Positions 25,880-33,631 of a stretch of 48,398 nucleotides of DNA are shown here, piece after piece. The stretch spans positions 1-48,398 of the forward strand of contig CAZTOW010000066.1 of NCBI GenBank assembly GCA_964615375.1, given 5' to 3'. Position 1 is the stretch's first letter. Every line of letters begins with the position of its first letter. The notes under the pieces were generated by a model. The model had not been told where the DNA came from and did not search any database. It was given only the letters and a program-made list of their open reading frames with translations. The DNA is from CAZKWG01 sp964615375. Its GTDB lineage: Bacteria; Myxococcota_A; UBA796; CAZKWG01. Both the position numbers and the translations under genes were made by a program.

Positions 25880-26122
25880 TCAGGGCTCCGCCGGATCCTC
25901 GGGCGGAGGGCGGCGGAGCAGGGCGAGGATCAGCAGGACGAGCCCGATCCCGGCCAGCAGCAGCGCGCTCGCCCGACCCTGCGCGCCCAGATCGCCCGCG
26001 AGGGAGGGGATCAGGCTCGCCAGGAAGGGGAAGGCCAGCACGCGGTCCTCGTGCTGGCTGTTGAACCAGGCGACGCCGGCCCCGGCGCAGAGGAAGAGGA
26101 CGGGCGCGAGGAAGCGGCTCAT
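25880..26122 (-). CDS. Small membrane protein, function unknown
   Basis: An 80-residue protein with two predicted membrane helices (LAPVLFLCAGAGVAWF and LLLAGIGLVLLILALL) and a short proline- and acid-rich tail. Its ATG overlaps the upstream stop by 4 nt, making it the last gene of a minus-strand envelope cluster. I do not recognise a family. Confidence 0.6.
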   Translation of the reverse strand: MSRFLAPVLFLCAGAGVAWFNSQHEDRVLAFPFLASLIPSLAGDLGAQGRASALLLAGIGLVLLILALLRRPPPEDPAEP

Positions 26123-26934
26123 GGAGCCTCGTTATCGCGCTGCCCCTTGTGATGCACCGAGAGGGAGAGGTAGGGGGTCGCCGCGTTGGCGTGGGCGTAG
26201 AGCGCGCCGCCGACGCCGAGACCCAGCGCCCAGCTCGGGTCCACCCACCAGGCGATCTCCGGCACGAGGCCCACGTAGGCGGTCTCGCCCGCGCCGGAGA
26301 CGTTGGTGACGTCGATGGGGCCGAAGGGCTGCCAGAGGGTGAGCGTGATCGCGCCTTGGACCTCACCAAAGGGCCGACCCACCTGGAGCGAGCCGCTGAT
26401 CCCGGGGTCCAGGTCGGGGGCGCTGAGGTAGACCAGCCCGGCGCTGCCCACCAGCCAGCCCCTGCCCAGCCCGCGCCCCAGCTGGAGCTCCAGCTCGCCG
26501 CGGAGGCTGCCCTCGGCGGGGCGGTACAGCCAGGGCTCGCCCTCCGCCGTCCCCTCCCCGATGATCCCCGCCTCCGGGGCGCCGCCGACCCGGGCCTCCA
26601 CCGCCAGCCGCCAGCGCTCGCGCAGCAGCGCCCGGCGCAGCCCCACCCAGGCCGTCCCCAGGTAGAGCGTGCCCTTCTCCTGGCGCGCGTAGCCCAGCGG
26701 GGTGGCGTAGGCGCTCAGCGTGAGCGCGTCGGTGAGGCCGAGCTCTCCGTAGGCGTTGAGCGCGTGGTCCTGGTAGAAGGGCACGCGGGCCAGCGTGCCG
26801 TCGGAGAGGGCGCCGTAGGGGCCGATCAGGCTTCGATCCCAGATCTTGACGTAGTACGCACCCTGGGGCTGCGTCCAGGCCCCGGCCTGGGCGCTCCCTC
26901 CGAGCAGGAGCGCGAGCGCGAGCGGCGCGGCCAT
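26119..26934 (-). CDS. Exported beta-rich protein, probable outer-membrane protein
   Basis: A 271-residue protein with a clear signal peptide (LALALLLGGSAQA, cleavage after AQA near residue 17). The mature part alternates aromatic and hydrophobic residues in repeated strand-like segments (YYVKIWDRSLIGPYG, LYLGTAWVGLRRALL, WALGLGVGGALYAH) as in outer-membrane beta-barrels. No enzymatic motif is visible. Its start touches the stop of the next similar gene upstream, so the pair may form a related envelope function. The precise role is unknown. Confidence 0.65.
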   Translation of the reverse strand: MAAPLALALLLGGSAQAGAWTQPQGAYYVKIWDRSLIGPYGALSDGTLARVPFYQDHALNAYGELGLTDALTLSAYATPLGYARQEKGTLYLGTAWVGLRRALLRERWRLAVEARVGGAPEAGIIGEGTAEGEPWLYRPAEGSLRGELELQLGRGLGRGWLVGSAGLVYLSAPDLDPGISGSLQVGRPFGEVQGAITLTLWQPFGPIDVTNVSGAGETAYVGLVPEIAWWVDPSWALGLGVGGALYAHANAATPYLSLSVHHKGQRDNEAP

Positions 26935-27803
26935 CAGAAGGCCCAGGCGGCCTTCAGCCTCCCCGTGAAGATGCGCGAGGGCGCCGAGCCCGCCGCGGCC
27001 TCGCCGTCCAGCGCCTCGAGGTCCGCGGTGTTCAGGTTGGCGAAGGCGCCGTAGAACTCGCCGGCCAGGTCCATCCGGCCCAGGCGGGCCTGCACGCCCA
27101 CGCTGGTGTTCGGCCCGAAGAAGGGCGAGTAGTTGTTGCCCACGAAGTTGTCGTCGCCGATGAAGAAGAAGGTGCTCACGTCGGTCACGCCGAGCGCCAG
27201 GTAGGGCTTGAACTTCTCGCCGCCCCAGCCCGCCATGAAGTCCACGCCGAAGCTGCTGCCGATGTACAGATCGTCGTAGGCCGGGTCTCCCTCCACGAAG
27301 GGCGCGGCGATCTCGGCGACCGTCTTGATGGTCGTCATGTGGTAGCGCCCGCCGAGCTGCAGGCCGTTGTCCAGCTGGGTGCCGAAGCCCAGCTCACCGC
27401 TCAGGATGACGTTCCGGGTACCCAGCAGCGTGATCGGCGGGAAGTAGGCCACGCTGGCGTAGGGCACCACCTTGCCGATGGCCGGCATGGCGAAGGTAAG
27501 GCGCGGGCGCGGGGCCACCGGCGTCTTGTTGGTGTCCTCTGTCTTCGTGTAGGAGAGGACCAGGCGGTGCTCGCAGCTCAGCGGCGGGATCCCGGCCAGC
27601 TCCAGCCCGACCGACCCGTGGCCCGGCTCGGCAGGGACGGGCGCGTGCAGCGGCGAGTAGGTCACCGCCAGCGCGAAGTAATTGAGCATGAAGTCCGACT
27701 GTGCCTGCTCCGAGTAGTCGTCGGGCGGCCCCTGGTCAGCCACGTCCTGGCACTTCGGGTCGATGGAGGCCAGCGCGGAGGAGAGCAGCAGATGGAGAAG
27801 CAT
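26934..27803 (-). CDS. Exported beta-barrel-like protein
   Basis: A 289-residue protein with a short signal peptide (MLLHLLLSSALA) and a mature region of strand-like repeats (…VVPYASVAYFPPITLLG…, …FKPYLALGVTDVSTFFF…, …SVGVQARLGRMDLAGEFYGAF…) ending in aromatic Phe (KAAWAF), the usual beta-barrel C-terminal signal. It is probably an outer-membrane protein. It lies between the CxxCH lipoprotein gene (31 bp upstream) and another barrel-like gene. No family is recognised. Confidence 0.65.
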   Translation of the reverse strand: MLLHLLLSSALASIDPKCQDVADQGPPDDYSEQAQSDFMLNYFALAVTYSPLHAPVPAEPGHGSVGLELAGIPPLSCEHRLVLSYTKTEDTNKTPVAPRPRLTFAMPAIGKVVPYASVAYFPPITLLGTRNVILSGELGFGTQLDNGLQLGGRYHMTTIKTVAEIAAPFVEGDPAYDDLYIGSSFGVDFMAGWGGEKFKPYLALGVTDVSTFFFIGDDNFVGNNYSPFFGPNTSVGVQARLGRMDLAGEFYGAFANLNTADLEALDGEAAAGSAPSRIFTGRLKAAWAF

Positions 27804-27834
27804 CGCGGATCCCTTGTTGTTCGACGTTTCGAGC

Positions 27835-28224
27835 TCAGTTGCAGGTCGCGCCGTCGTCGATCCAGGCGGCGACGATGTCCACCACCTCGGCGTCCAGCGC
27901 GCCGGAGAGCGGCATCACCCCGCCATACTCGCCCGTGTTGGCCATCTTCGCCCACAGCACGCTGCTGGCGGAGTCGCCCGCCACGATGAGCGAGGCGTCG
28001 TAGCCCTGCGCCGGGGCGTCGATGAGCGAGCACAGATCGGTCTCCACGTCCAGCCCGCCGGAGCCGCCTCCGGCCGGGTGGCAGCCCGCGCAGTGGTCCT
28101 CCATGATGGCGACCACGCCGGCGTAGCCGTCCTCGTAGGAGCCTCCTCCGCCCGTGTCCACCTTGCCGAAGAGGGTGTCGTCACAGCCGGCCAGGAGCGC
28201 GAGCAGGGGCAGCGTCAGGCGCAC
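27835..28224 (-). CDS. Cytochrome-c-like lipoprotein with CxxCH
   Basis: A 129-residue lipoprotein: signal MRLTLPLLALLAGC with lipobox Cys at 14, then a Gly-rich linker and a small domain with one haem-binding CAGCH motif (residues 47-51) and a candidate Met ligand in YGGVMPLSGALD, ending AAWIDDGATC. This pattern matches the small c-type-cytochrome-like domains common in myxobacterial and planctomycete surface proteins. It would sit in the periplasm or outer membrane as a mono-haem protein. It heads a four-gene cluster of envelope proteins. Haem attachment is predicted, not proven. Confidence 0.7.
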   Translation of the reverse strand: MRLTLPLLALLAGCDDTLFGKVDTGGGGSYEDGYAGVVAIMEDHCAGCHPAGGGSGGLDVETDLCSLIDAPAQGYDASLIVAGDSASSVLWAKMANTGEYGGVMPLSGALDAEVVDIVAAWIDDGATCN

Positions 28225-28335
28225 GGGGTACCTCCAGGCTGGAGCCTATAGCACAGCAGGGGGCGCCGTGGGGCCGCCCCTTCGGAGCGGGCGGACCTTG
28301 CGGGGTCTGGTGGGGGCGTGCTAGGAGGAGCTCGG

Positions 28336-28412
28336 CGGGGTGTAGCGCAGCCTGGTAGCGCAGCTGCTTTGGGAGCAGCGGGTCGCTGGTTCGAATCCAG
28401 TCACCCCGACCA
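28336..28412 (+). tRNA. tRNA-Pro (UGG)
   Basis: A full 77-nt cloverleaf with encoded CCA: acceptor CGGGGTG pairs with CACCCCG, the D-stem GCGC/GCGC, anticodon stem GCTGC/GCAGC around loop TTTGGGA (anticodon TGG), and the T-arm GCTGG-TTCGAAT-CCAGT. Its 3' end contains the stop codon of the minus-strand recombinase gene, marking the boundary of an integrated element. Confidence 0.97.
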
Positions 28413-28448
28413 TAATGAACGCAGGCCCCCGGAGTCCTCTCCGGGGGC
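28401..28448. other. Probable attachment-site junction (tRNA-Pro 3' end plus terminator)
   Basis: The 3' end of tRNA-Pro (28401-28412) and its terminator (28425-28448) form the end of the serine recombinase gene on the other strand. Serine and tyrosine integrases commonly target tRNA 3' ends next to their own gene, so the crossover core is likely here or a few bases to the right. The partner site at the far end of the element is outside the window, so the core sequence cannot be defined. Confidence 0.55.
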
Positions 28449-30041
28449 TTCGCAATTTCGGGCCTCGGTCAGCGATTGTGCAAGGAGATCGAAGGGTCTC
28501 CGCCACCGCACTTCGAGATTGTCACATCGCCAGATCGAGTTCGAGGTCACGAAATTCAGGAGCTGGCGACGGGCCGGAACCTGGGCGGAGGCGTACAGGG
28601 CGCCCGCCCGCGCGGCCAGCTCCATCAGCGCGATGCCGTCCTCCATGTAGGAGCGGTTGGCGTTGGTGTGGACCTCGATCTCGCGGAGCACGCGGGCCTG
28701 GTCCGTCCGCCACTCGTTGGCCTTGCGCTCGTACATCTCGACGCTGATCCGGCCGTCGAGCCGATCGTCGTAGGCGGTGTCGAGGCGGCGCTGGAGGTTC
28801 TCGTACTGCTTGCGGAGCTTGTCGAGGGCCTCGGTGTGCTGGCGCTCCATGTCGGCGTGGCTGGCGCGCAGGGCGTCGCGGACCAGGGTGAGGGTGTCCT
28901 CGTCGAGCTGCAGCGTCGCCAGGGCGCGGGTGATGCCGGCGTGCAGCGCACGCTCGGGCACATACTCGACCTCCTTGCGCAGGCGGCAGCCCTCGCAGCG
29001 ATAGTAGATGTACTTGTCCTTCTTGATCTCGCCGACGAGGTAGCGGCGCTCCTCGCCGCGCTCCAGGCAGGCGCCGCAGAGCACGAGGCCGGTGAAGGTG
29101 AAGTCGTGCTTCTGGTCCTTGGGGGCGTGGCAGCTCCGGTCCTCCAGGCGCTCCTGCACCCGGTCCCACAGGTCGCGGCTGACCAGCGGCTCGTGGACGC
29201 CCTTGTGGACGCGCCCCTTATAGACGAAGTCGCCGGTGTAGATCAGGCTCGTCAGGATCTGGTGGACCTTGGAGATCGGGAAGGCGTACTTGCCCCTCGG
29301 TGACAGCGAGCCCTGGGCGCGGACCCAGCGCGAGAGCTCGCGCAGGCCCATGTCGCCGTTGGCGTACAGCTCGAACATGCGCGCGATGATGGGGCCGCTG
29401 GTCGGGTCGATCTCGATGACGCGCTTGCCCCCGGGCAGGGTGACGTTGCGGTAGCCGACCGGTGACTTGGTGGGCCAGATCCCCTGTTCAGCCTTCTCGG
29501 CCATGCCTTTTCTGGCTTCTTCCGAGAGGTTGTCCACGTAGTTCTTAGCCATAACCACCTTGATGCCATGCATGAATTTGTCGGATGAGCGGCTCTCATC
29601 ACAGATGACCGAGCCCTCCTTCACCAGGTGGATCTCCAGGTCCAGCTCGTCGAGCAGCACGTAGTCCTTGAGGTTTCGGTAGAGCCGGTCGGTCTTCTCG
29701 ACCAGGATCGCGCGGCAGGTCTTGTGTTTCTTGAGCCACGCCACCATCTGCCCGAACTGCTGGCGGCCGGCGCGCTTGGCGGTCTCGATGTCGATGAACT
29801 CCGCGTCCACGCGGAAGCCCTTGGAGACCGCGTAGTCGCGGAGCAGGCGCTGCTGCGCGGGGATGGAGAAGCCCTCCTTCTCCTGGTCCTTCGACGAGAC
29901 GCGGGTGTAGATCACCGCCGGGACGAGGTTGGGGAGGACGGTCAGCGATGGGCCGGCGCCCGCGCTCCTGCGCGAGGGTTCCTCTCCGGTGAGCGCGGTC
30001 TGGCGGATCAGCCTGACGTTGGGGCGGGGGCGAAGTGCCAT
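28401..30041 (-). CDS. Large serine recombinase (integrase)
   Basis: A 546-residue large serine recombinase. The resolvase domain has AVIYTRVSSKDQEKEGFSI (catalytic Ser at about 49) and EKTDRLYRNLKDY. The recombinase domain follows (SPVGYRNV…LRELSRWVR…, …ISKVHQILTSLIYTGDFVYKG), then a zinc ribbon (CGACLERG…CEGCR) and a long coiled coil with RLDTAYDDRLDGRIS. The ATG at 30041 has GGAG 8 nt upstream. The last residues (about from LTEARNC on) are encoded by the tRNA-Pro terminator, and the TGA is inside the tRNA, so the C-terminus is probably chimeric after integration. It should catalyse unidirectional integration or excision of the element to its right. Confidence 0.93.
   Translation of the reverse strand: MALRPRPNVRLIRQTALTGEEPSRRSAGAGPSLTVLPNLVPAVIYTRVSSKDQEKEGFSIPAQQRLLRDYAVSKGFRVDAEFIDIETAKRAGRQQFGQMVAWLKKHKTCRAILVEKTDRLYRNLKDYVLLDELDLEIHLVKEGSVICDESRSSDKFMHGIKVVMAKNYVDNLSEEARKGMAEKAEQGIWPTKSPVGYRNVTLPGGKRVIEIDPTSGPIIARMFELYANGDMGLRELSRWVRAQGSLSPRGKYAFPISKVHQILTSLIYTGDFVYKGRVHKGVHEPLVSRDLWDRVQERLEDRSCHAPKDQKHDFTFTGLVLCGACLERGEERRYLVGEIKKDKYIYYRCEGCRLRKEVEYVPERALHAGITRALATLQLDEDTLTLVRDALRASHADMERQHTEALDKLRKQYENLQRRLDTAYDDRLDGRISVEMYERKANEWRTDQARVLREIEVHTNANRSYMEDGIALMELAARAGALYASAQVPARRQLLNFVTSNSIWRCDNLEVRWRRPFDLLAQSLTEARNCEAPGEDSGGLRSLWSG
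28425..28448 (+). terminator. Intrinsic-type terminator hairpin of tRNA-Pro
   Basis: GCCCCCGGAG (28425-28434) pairs perfectly with CTCCGGGGGC (28439-28448) over a TCCT loop. It lies 12 bp past the tRNA CCA end and is followed by only a short T-containing stretch. It also encodes the last residues of the recombinase on the minus strand. Confidence 0.7.
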
Positions 30042-30351
30042 GAAGGGGTCTCCGTAGAATAGTGTGCTTTCAAGTTGACATAATATGAAACGCCTGTCCA
30101 GCCCTCCCGGACGGTGCCGGCGTGGTCGTCGTCACCTAACCATCGTCGGCTATCAAGCGCCACAATATGCGGACAAAATATGTCCGCTTAAAGTTGCATC
30201 TGTCGCGGTGTCTACTTACTTGAGCCCGCACCAACCCTTCCCGCCCCATCCCACCCGCCGCTGGCGCCACCGCGACTGTCCATGTCGAGGTCTGGCTTGC
30301 CTTTGCTCGGAGATTCCGTTGTTTTCGGCTCACCCACCTGTCTTGCCTTCG
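30042..30351. promoter_or_regulatory. Divergent control region with a 19-bp operator-like palindrome
   Basis: This 310-bp stretch separates the recombinase from the divergent gene at 30352. It is AT-richer than its flanks at 30060-30090 and 30160-30215. At 30169-30187, GCGGACA and TGTCCGC form a perfect inverted repeat around AAATA, a good candidate for a dimeric repressor site. A TTGACA occurs at 30075-30080 on the plus strand but has no clear partner -10. No repressor gene is recognisable in the window. Confidence 0.45.
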
Positions 30352-32670
30352 ATGTTGAACCCCGCCCGACTGCACCATCCCCCAGACCGCGACCTCTGGC
30401 TCGGAGACCTCCGCGAGGAGTCCTTCGACGAGGTGCTGGCCATGGACGAGGGCAGCCTCGCCGAGGCCCTCGCCGCGCACGGGCGCGACCTGCCGAAGCC
30501 CGGCGCGCTCGGGGAGCTGCTGGGCCAGCGACCCCCAACCGCAGAGTCGTTGCGGCACCTGCTGTTGGTGGCGCGTTTCCTGGAGCACAAGAAGACGGTC
30601 GCGTTGGAGATCGTGGCCCGCGAGCACCTGAGAGAGGACGTGCTGGAGGGCCTGAGAACCCCTGGCGGGCGCCTCAACCGGCTGCTCGTGGCGTTGACGC
30701 TCTACGCTCAGGCACCCGAACATCTGCTCGCGCTCCTGCTCTGGGATCGCTGGCACAGCCGCCGCCGCGTGAGCTGGCGCCTCGACGGGCGGCACCGCCA
30801 CCTGCCCGACCTGGAGCCCGAGGACTGGCGCGAGGTCGCCGAGGCCGTCACGGCCGAGCTCCGGGGCGCCGCGACCTTCCGCGAGGTGCAGCTCCGGGCC
30901 GTCCTGCGCCGCGAGGAGACCGGCGAGCTGCTGTTCGGCCTGCGCGAGCCCGCGCACCGCGCCGCGGTGGAGGCCGACGACGGGGCGCTGGTGAGCGGAC
31001 GGACCTCGGGCTGGCTCCTCGTGGCGCTCCGCGACGACGGCGCCCGGCTGGACGTGTGTGATCACGATCCGGCTCGCGGCGTGGCCTTCGCCACCCGCCT
31101 CCTCCGGGCGACGCGCGGCGGCGAGGTGCGCTTCGTCCCGGCCCAGGACGCGCTCGACGAGACCCGGATGGAGGCCATCCTGAGCGCCGCCTGCGATCCC
31201 GCCGACGACCGGCTGCCGCTCCTCGCGCTGAGCGCCCGCGCGCCCGGCCGCACCGACCGGGTGGTGCTCACGGTCACGGGGCCTGGCCAGTCACGCGCGG
31301 AGCGCACCCTGGCCGACGTGCGCCGGTCCATCCCGCTCGGGCTGGACTGGCGGGACGTGATCACGCTCAAGGTGGGCTTCGAGGGTCGCTACCGCTTCAC
31401 GATGGAGCCGGGGGAGCACGAGGGCGATCTCGCGCTCTGGTACTCCGACCGCGAGCGGAACAAGGACGTGGCACGGCGCTTCGAGCAGTACGTTCTGCGG
31501 CACTTCGGGGTGAGCGTGGTCCCTCGGCCATTCGCCCGACGGCCGGCGCTCGACGCGGAGAAGGCGCCGCCCGCAGGATCGCTGGCCTGGTGGCGCCGGC
31601 TGCTTGCGCCCGTGGTGGACGGGCCGGCGGCCTGGATGCGGGACGCCTGGGTGGAGCTCGCCAAGGAGGGCCTGGTCGAGGTCCGCCGCTCCGCCGCGAT
31701 GCGCTGCGGCACGCCCCATGTGGACGCCCGAGCGTGCGGCCTCGACGAGCACGACTGTGATGGCGAGATTGAGCTGGGTTGGGCCGAGGCGGACCCGGAC
31801 GATCCGCTTCGGCAGCTCCCTGACGCCGAAGCCGTCTGCCCCGTCTGTGACCGGGTCTGGCGGCCAGGGAGCTACCGCCTGCCGTTGGTCGAGCGCGTGC
31901 GGGTCAACGTAGACCTGGACCAGCTCGGGCTGCGCGTCCTGCGGGCCGTGGCGAGCGTGTCGAAGGCCGAGCCCTTCGAGGGGGAGCCGGGCGTGATCGA
32001 GGTTCGCAGCGAGACAGGCCGCTACTTCGTGGCCTTCGCCCCGCTCTTGCGGGACTGCTCCAGCTTCGCGCCAGGTGAGGGCCTCCCCAGGCGAACCGCC
32101 TGGGTGATCCTGGATGGTGACGCTGGGCCTGGCGTCCCCGTCTCGCAGGTGCTCGCCGATCCGACGGTGCTGGGCGCGGCGTGGGGGATGCCCGCGCTCG
32201 CGGAGGGCATGCCGTCCCGCGAGCGTGGACCACGCGACGTTCCAGCCTCGCCGACCATGACCTCTCAGCCTGCGCCCGCGCGAAGCCGGCTCTCGCTGCA
32301 GGGCCGCGTGGTCCTCCTCGGGTCGGTGCCCGTGCTCGCCGCCCAGGCCAGCGCGCTGCGGGGCCTGCTCGCGATCTTCGTCCACCTCGCCCATGAGGAC
32401 GCCCGCGCAGGGCGTGCTGAGCGCAAGGCCCACTCCACCCAGCGGATCGTCTCTGAGTGCGGGCTGGTGGGTCTGCATCTGACGGACGCGGACGTGCGCC
32501 TCCAGATCCGCCGCGTCAACGAGGCGACCAGGACGGCGCTGGTGCGCAAGGGCTGGGCGCCGATGGACCTCATCGAGCGGCATGGGAGCGGGTGCCGGCT
32601 GGCGGAGAGCGTGGACCTCACGCCGGACCTCGCCGCGGAGACCATGGGCGGCTGGCGGCGACGACGCTGA
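30352..32670 (+). CDS. Large element-encoded protein of unknown function
   Basis: About 772 residues from the ATG at 30352; the frame stays open upstream to 30085 but without coding character. I do not recognise the family. Visible features: an acidic-basic helical N-terminal half with WDRWHSRRRVSWRLDG, a possible zinc-binding set in the middle (MRCGTPHVDARACG … AVCPVCDRVW, about residues 450-505), and a C-terminal region that could be a winged helix (RIVSECGLVGLHLTDADVRLQI). No Walker or nuclease motif is evident. It follows the divergent palindrome region and ends 5 bp before a convergent gene. A DNA-binding or defence role is only a guess. Confidence 0.65.
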   Translation: MLNPARLHHPPDRDLWLGDLREESFDEVLAMDEGSLAEALAAHGRDLPKPGALGELLGQRPPTAESLRHLLLVARFLEHKKTVALEIVAREHLREDVLEGLRTPGGRLNRLLVALTLYAQAPEHLLALLLWDRWHSRRRVSWRLDGRHRHLPDLEPEDWREVAEAVTAELRGAATFREVQLRAVLRREETGELLFGLREPAHRAAVEADDGALVSGRTSGWLLVALRDDGARLDVCDHDPARGVAFATRLLRATRGGEVRFVPAQDALDETRMEAILSAACDPADDRLPLLALSARAPGRTDRVVLTVTGPGQSRAERTLADVRRSIPLGLDWRDVITLKVGFEGRYRFTMEPGEHEGDLALWYSDRERNKDVARRFEQYVLRHFGVSVVPRPFARRPALDAEKAPPAGSLAWWRRLLAPVVDGPAAWMRDAWVELAKEGLVEVRRSAAMRCGTPHVDARACGLDEHDCDGEIELGWAEADPDDPLRQLPDAEAVCPVCDRVWRPGSYRLPLVERVRVNVDLDQLGLRVLRAVASVSKAEPFEGEPGVIEVRSETGRYFVAFAPLLRDCSSFAPGEGLPRRTAWVILDGDAGPGVPVSQVLADPTVLGAAWGMPALAEGMPSRERGPRDVPASPTMTSQPAPARSRLSLQGRVVLLGSVPVLAAQASALRGLLAIFVHLAHEDARAGRAERKAHSTQRIVSECGLVGLHLTDADVRLQIRRVNEATRTALVRKGWAPMDLIERHGSGCRLAESVDLTPDLAAETMGGWRRRR

Positions 32671-32674
32671 GCGC

Positions 32675-33151
32675 CTACGCCTTCGCGACGTTGGCCTTCG
32701 CCTGTCCTGCGCGGGTGGGCTCCAGCTGGGCTTGTTCAGCCGCGCTGAGCGGCATGCGTCGGACCTCGATCTCGAAGGTCTTGATCGCCTGCGAGACCCA
32801 GCCCTTGTGGAGCCACTCCTCGGCCTCTCGTGAGGTGACCACGATCATGCCGCGCGGGCGCTGGGGGTGCCGCTGGCCGAGCAGGGCGAGCTTGAGGATG
32901 TCCTCGCGCAGGCCGGACTGCTGCGCCGAGCGCAGGCGCCCCAGCGAGATGTAGGTCTCGATGGCGACCATCCCACCGCTCGGGAGGACCAGGCAGCCGT
33001 TGACCTCGACGAGCTGATCCCCACCCACCGGCAGCCGGCGGTTGACGTAGTGGCGGGCGGCGCCCAGCTCGGCGGCGAGTCGCTCGATGACGCCGGCCGC
33101 GATGTCGCGTTGGACGGTGCTGTCTGCCTGCTGGCGGAGGTCGTCGCTCAT
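32675..33151 (-). CDS. Small unknown protein, possibly nuclease-fold
   Basis: A 158-residue protein starting MSDDLRQQADSTVQRDI. The pattern, helix, then strands around VEVNGCLVLPSGGMVAIETYISLGR, a helix with REDILKLALLG, then RPRGMIVVTSREAEEWLHKGW and KTFEIEVRRM, resembles the order of a PD-(D/E)XK nuclease-like fold. The catalytic E-x-K is not clear (it reads ETY), so an inactive or divergent member is possible. I chose the ATG at 33151 over 33187. It is convergent with the 772-residue gene and divergent from the gene at 33407. Confidence 0.5.
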   Translation of the reverse strand: MSDDLRQQADSTVQRDIAAGVIERLAAELGAARHYVNRRLPVGGDQLVEVNGCLVLPSGGMVAIETYISLGRLRSAQQSGLREDILKLALLGQRHPQRPRGMIVVTSREAEEWLHKGWVSQAIKTFEIEVRRMPLSAAEQAQLEPTRAGQAKANVAKA

Positions 33152-33406
33152 TCCATGGACTCTACCACGGGGGGCTCGTGAGCCCAACGAGCTGGCAAGG
33201 CGCGAACTTCTCGCGGAGCGCCATCCCGGATTCCACCTGTTTGCGGCGGCTTTTGGAGAAGTGAACCGCGAAATTCAAACTGATCTGTGGCGTCTCCGTA
33301 GTCCGGCGGCGGACGCCTGTTTTCCAATCCGGCCTCATTGACGCAGATACGAACTGATCGGAGAACTGATCCGGTCAAGTTCGGCGTCATCGGCGATGAA
33401 TTTGCC

Positions 33407-33631
33407 ATGCCACGCGACCCACATCAGCGCCAGTTGCCCGCCCAGGATGGGATGCTCCTTGACCGCGCCCAGCAGCTCTACAGCGCGCGGTACCGGCGGG
33501 AGCTGTCGCGCGAGGATGCGCGGGAGATCCTGACGAACCTCACCGGGTTCTTCCGCGTCCTGCGGCACATGGAGCGCGCGGCGGCCGGCGAGGCGCTGCC
33601 GCAGCTTCCTGAGACCGAGGAGACACCGTGA
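33407..33631 (+). CDS. Small helical protein preceding the primase-like gene
   Basis: A 74-residue, mostly helical, charged protein (YSARYRRELSREDAREILTNL, LRHMERAAAGE). The ATG at 33407 is suggested by the start of coding bias, although the ribosome-binding site is weak and a TTG at 33338 is in frame. Its stop overlaps the next start by 4 nt, tying it to the replication-like genes downstream. Similar small proteins accompany primase/helicase genes in mobile elements; the function is unknown. Confidence 0.55.
   Translation: MPRDPHQRQLPAQDGMLLDRAQQLYSARYRRELSREDAREILTNLTGFFRVLRHMERAAAGEALPQLPETEETP

Noticed and set aside
28321..28506. Short minus-strand frame with GVTGFEPATRCSQ-like text
   Set aside because: This is the well-known antisense translation of a tRNA gene, here tRNA-Pro, not a protein gene.
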